A DNA stretch of 5,577 nucleotides. It comes from Bacillota bacterium. Its GTDB lineage: Bacteria; Bacillota; Clostridia; Peptostreptococcales; Anaerovoracaceae. Below the pieces are notes generated by a model. The model was given only the letters and a program-made list of their open reading frames with translations, was not told the origin of the DNA and did no database searches. Below, in pieces: positions 4,973-5,577 of this stretch. The stretch lies in NCBI GenBank assembly GCA_017619985.1, contig JAFZRG010000167.1, positions 1 to 5,577 of the forward strand, in the 5' to 3' direction. Position numbers and translations under genes: made by a program. Positions within the stretch are counted from its first letter, which is position 1, and each line of letters starts with the position of its first letter.

Positions 4973-5577
4973 ATGTCCGAACGGTATCACGACATCCCAT
5001 GGAGAAGGCAGGAGGACCTGGACCGGTTCGCGGTGCGCAGGAACGTGCCCGTCTGGATCGGCGGTAAAAAGGTGATCGCAGACCGCGTCGTCAAGACCTG
5101 CTGCCCGCACAACTGCTACGACACCTGCGGCGAACTCGTCTACGTCAAGGACGAGAAGGTGATCAAGATCGAGGGCGATCCGGATCACCCCATCACAAAG
5201 GGTCACCTCTGCCTGAAAGGTTTCGCCAACGTGCAGAAGATCAACAGTCCCGACCGGATGAAATACCCGCTGCTGCGCACGGGCGAGCGCGGGGAGGGCA
5301 AGTTCCGCCGCATCACCTGGGACGAAGCCATGGACTGGATGGTCGAAAAGATCCATGCCATCCAGGCGCAGTACGGGCCCGAAGCGATCCTGGAGTACTG
5401 CTATTCCGGCAACCGCGAGCACATGGCGAAAGCCGTGGCCGGAAGGCTTTGGAACCTCATGGGCGCTTCCAAGCTCGTCGGCAGTTTCTGCCTGCTGTCC
5501 GGCGTCGCCGGGTCCGTGGGCACCGTGGGCAGCCAGTTCACGATGGACCCGCAGATCTGGTCCGAACACGCCGATAC
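4973..5577 (+). CDS. Molybdopterin-dependent oxidoreductase, DMSO reductase family catalytic subunit (3' end missing)
   Basis: The first 201 residues are visible of a protein probably 650-800 residues long. Ligands for an N-terminal [4Fe-4S] cluster are C44, C48, C52 and C80 (C-x3-C-x3-C-x27-C), with K82 in CLKG, the conserved lysine between cluster and pterin. GDPDHPITKGHLC and RRITWDEAMDWMVEKI are hallmarks of the molybdopterin oxidoreductase (COG0243) family. C173 (GSFC) or S176 lies near where the Mo/W ligand is often found, but I cannot assign it. About 40 residues precede the cluster, longer than in most relatives, and contain no twin-arginine signal of the usual form (the WRRQEDL stretch is not followed by a hydrophobic segment), so a cytoplasmic location is likely. 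GGAGGA at 4962-4967 supports the ATG. The electron-transfer partner and substrate lie beyond the window. Confidence 0.93.
   Translation, partial: MSERYHDIPWRRQEDLDRFAVRRNVPVWIGGKKVIADRVVKTCCPHNCYDTCGELVYVKDEKVIKIEGDPDHPITKGHLCLKGFANVQKINSPDRMKYPLLRTGERGEGKFRRITWDEAMDWMVEKIHAIQAQYGPEAILEYCYSGNREHMAKAVAGRLWNLMGASKLVGSFCLLSGVAGSVGTVGSQFTMDPQIWSEHAD

Noticed and set aside
4973..5020. Tat signal peptide on the molybdopterin oxidoreductase
   Set aside because: Two adjacent arginines occur at residues 11-12, but no hydrophobic segment or cleavage region follows before the Fe-S cysteines.

Overview
The window looks like chromosomal DNA of a GC-rich anaerobic bacterium, most likely in the Clostridia or a related Firmicutes lineage. 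The support is indirect: purine-rich GGAGG-type ribosome sites before most genes, tight same-strand gene packing, an Mrp/Nbp35 ATPase with an N-terminal cysteine cluster of a kind familiar in Clostridia, and a molybdopterin iron-sulfur oxidoreductase. I cannot name a genus. No rRNA, tRNA, CRISPR array, insertion sequence or integration site is visible.

Left part (1-960, + strand): the 3' end of an oligopeptide/dipeptide ABC transporter ATPase (OppF/DppF type) overlaps a small single-span membrane protein of unknown function. A perfect hairpin with T-runs on both strands ends this unit and also serves the convergent gene that follows.

Middle (985-2120): a nitrilase of the true nitrilase branch lies alone on the minus strand. 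Its catalytic Glu-Lys-Cys set is intact and it carries an unusual acidic, five-cysteine C-terminal tail. A strong-looking minus-strand promoter (TTGTCG-17-TATAAT) lies in the 95-base gap it shares with the next gene. A weaker candidate plus-strand promoter faces it.

Right part (2121-5577, + strand): five genes follow with gaps of only 8 to 25 bases and no terminator, so they probably form one operon. They encode a D-malate/tartrate-type beta-decarboxylating dehydrogenase, an Mrp/Nbp35 iron-sulfur carrier ATPase, a YhbY RNA-binding ribosome-associated protein, a short UlaG-like metallo-beta-lactamase-fold hydrolase, and the start of a molybdopterin oxidoreductase that runs off the window.

Taken together this reads as an anaerobe's hydroxy-acid and redox metabolism region. 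The nitrilase could supply carboxylic acids, the dehydrogenase oxidises 2-hydroxy acids with NAD, and Mrp could deliver Fe-S clusters to the Mo-enzyme. These functional links are inferred from gene order only. Individual families are familiar; the less ordinary points are the nitrilase tail, the face-to-face promoters, the degenerate GxxG loop in YhbY, and the particular operon combination.
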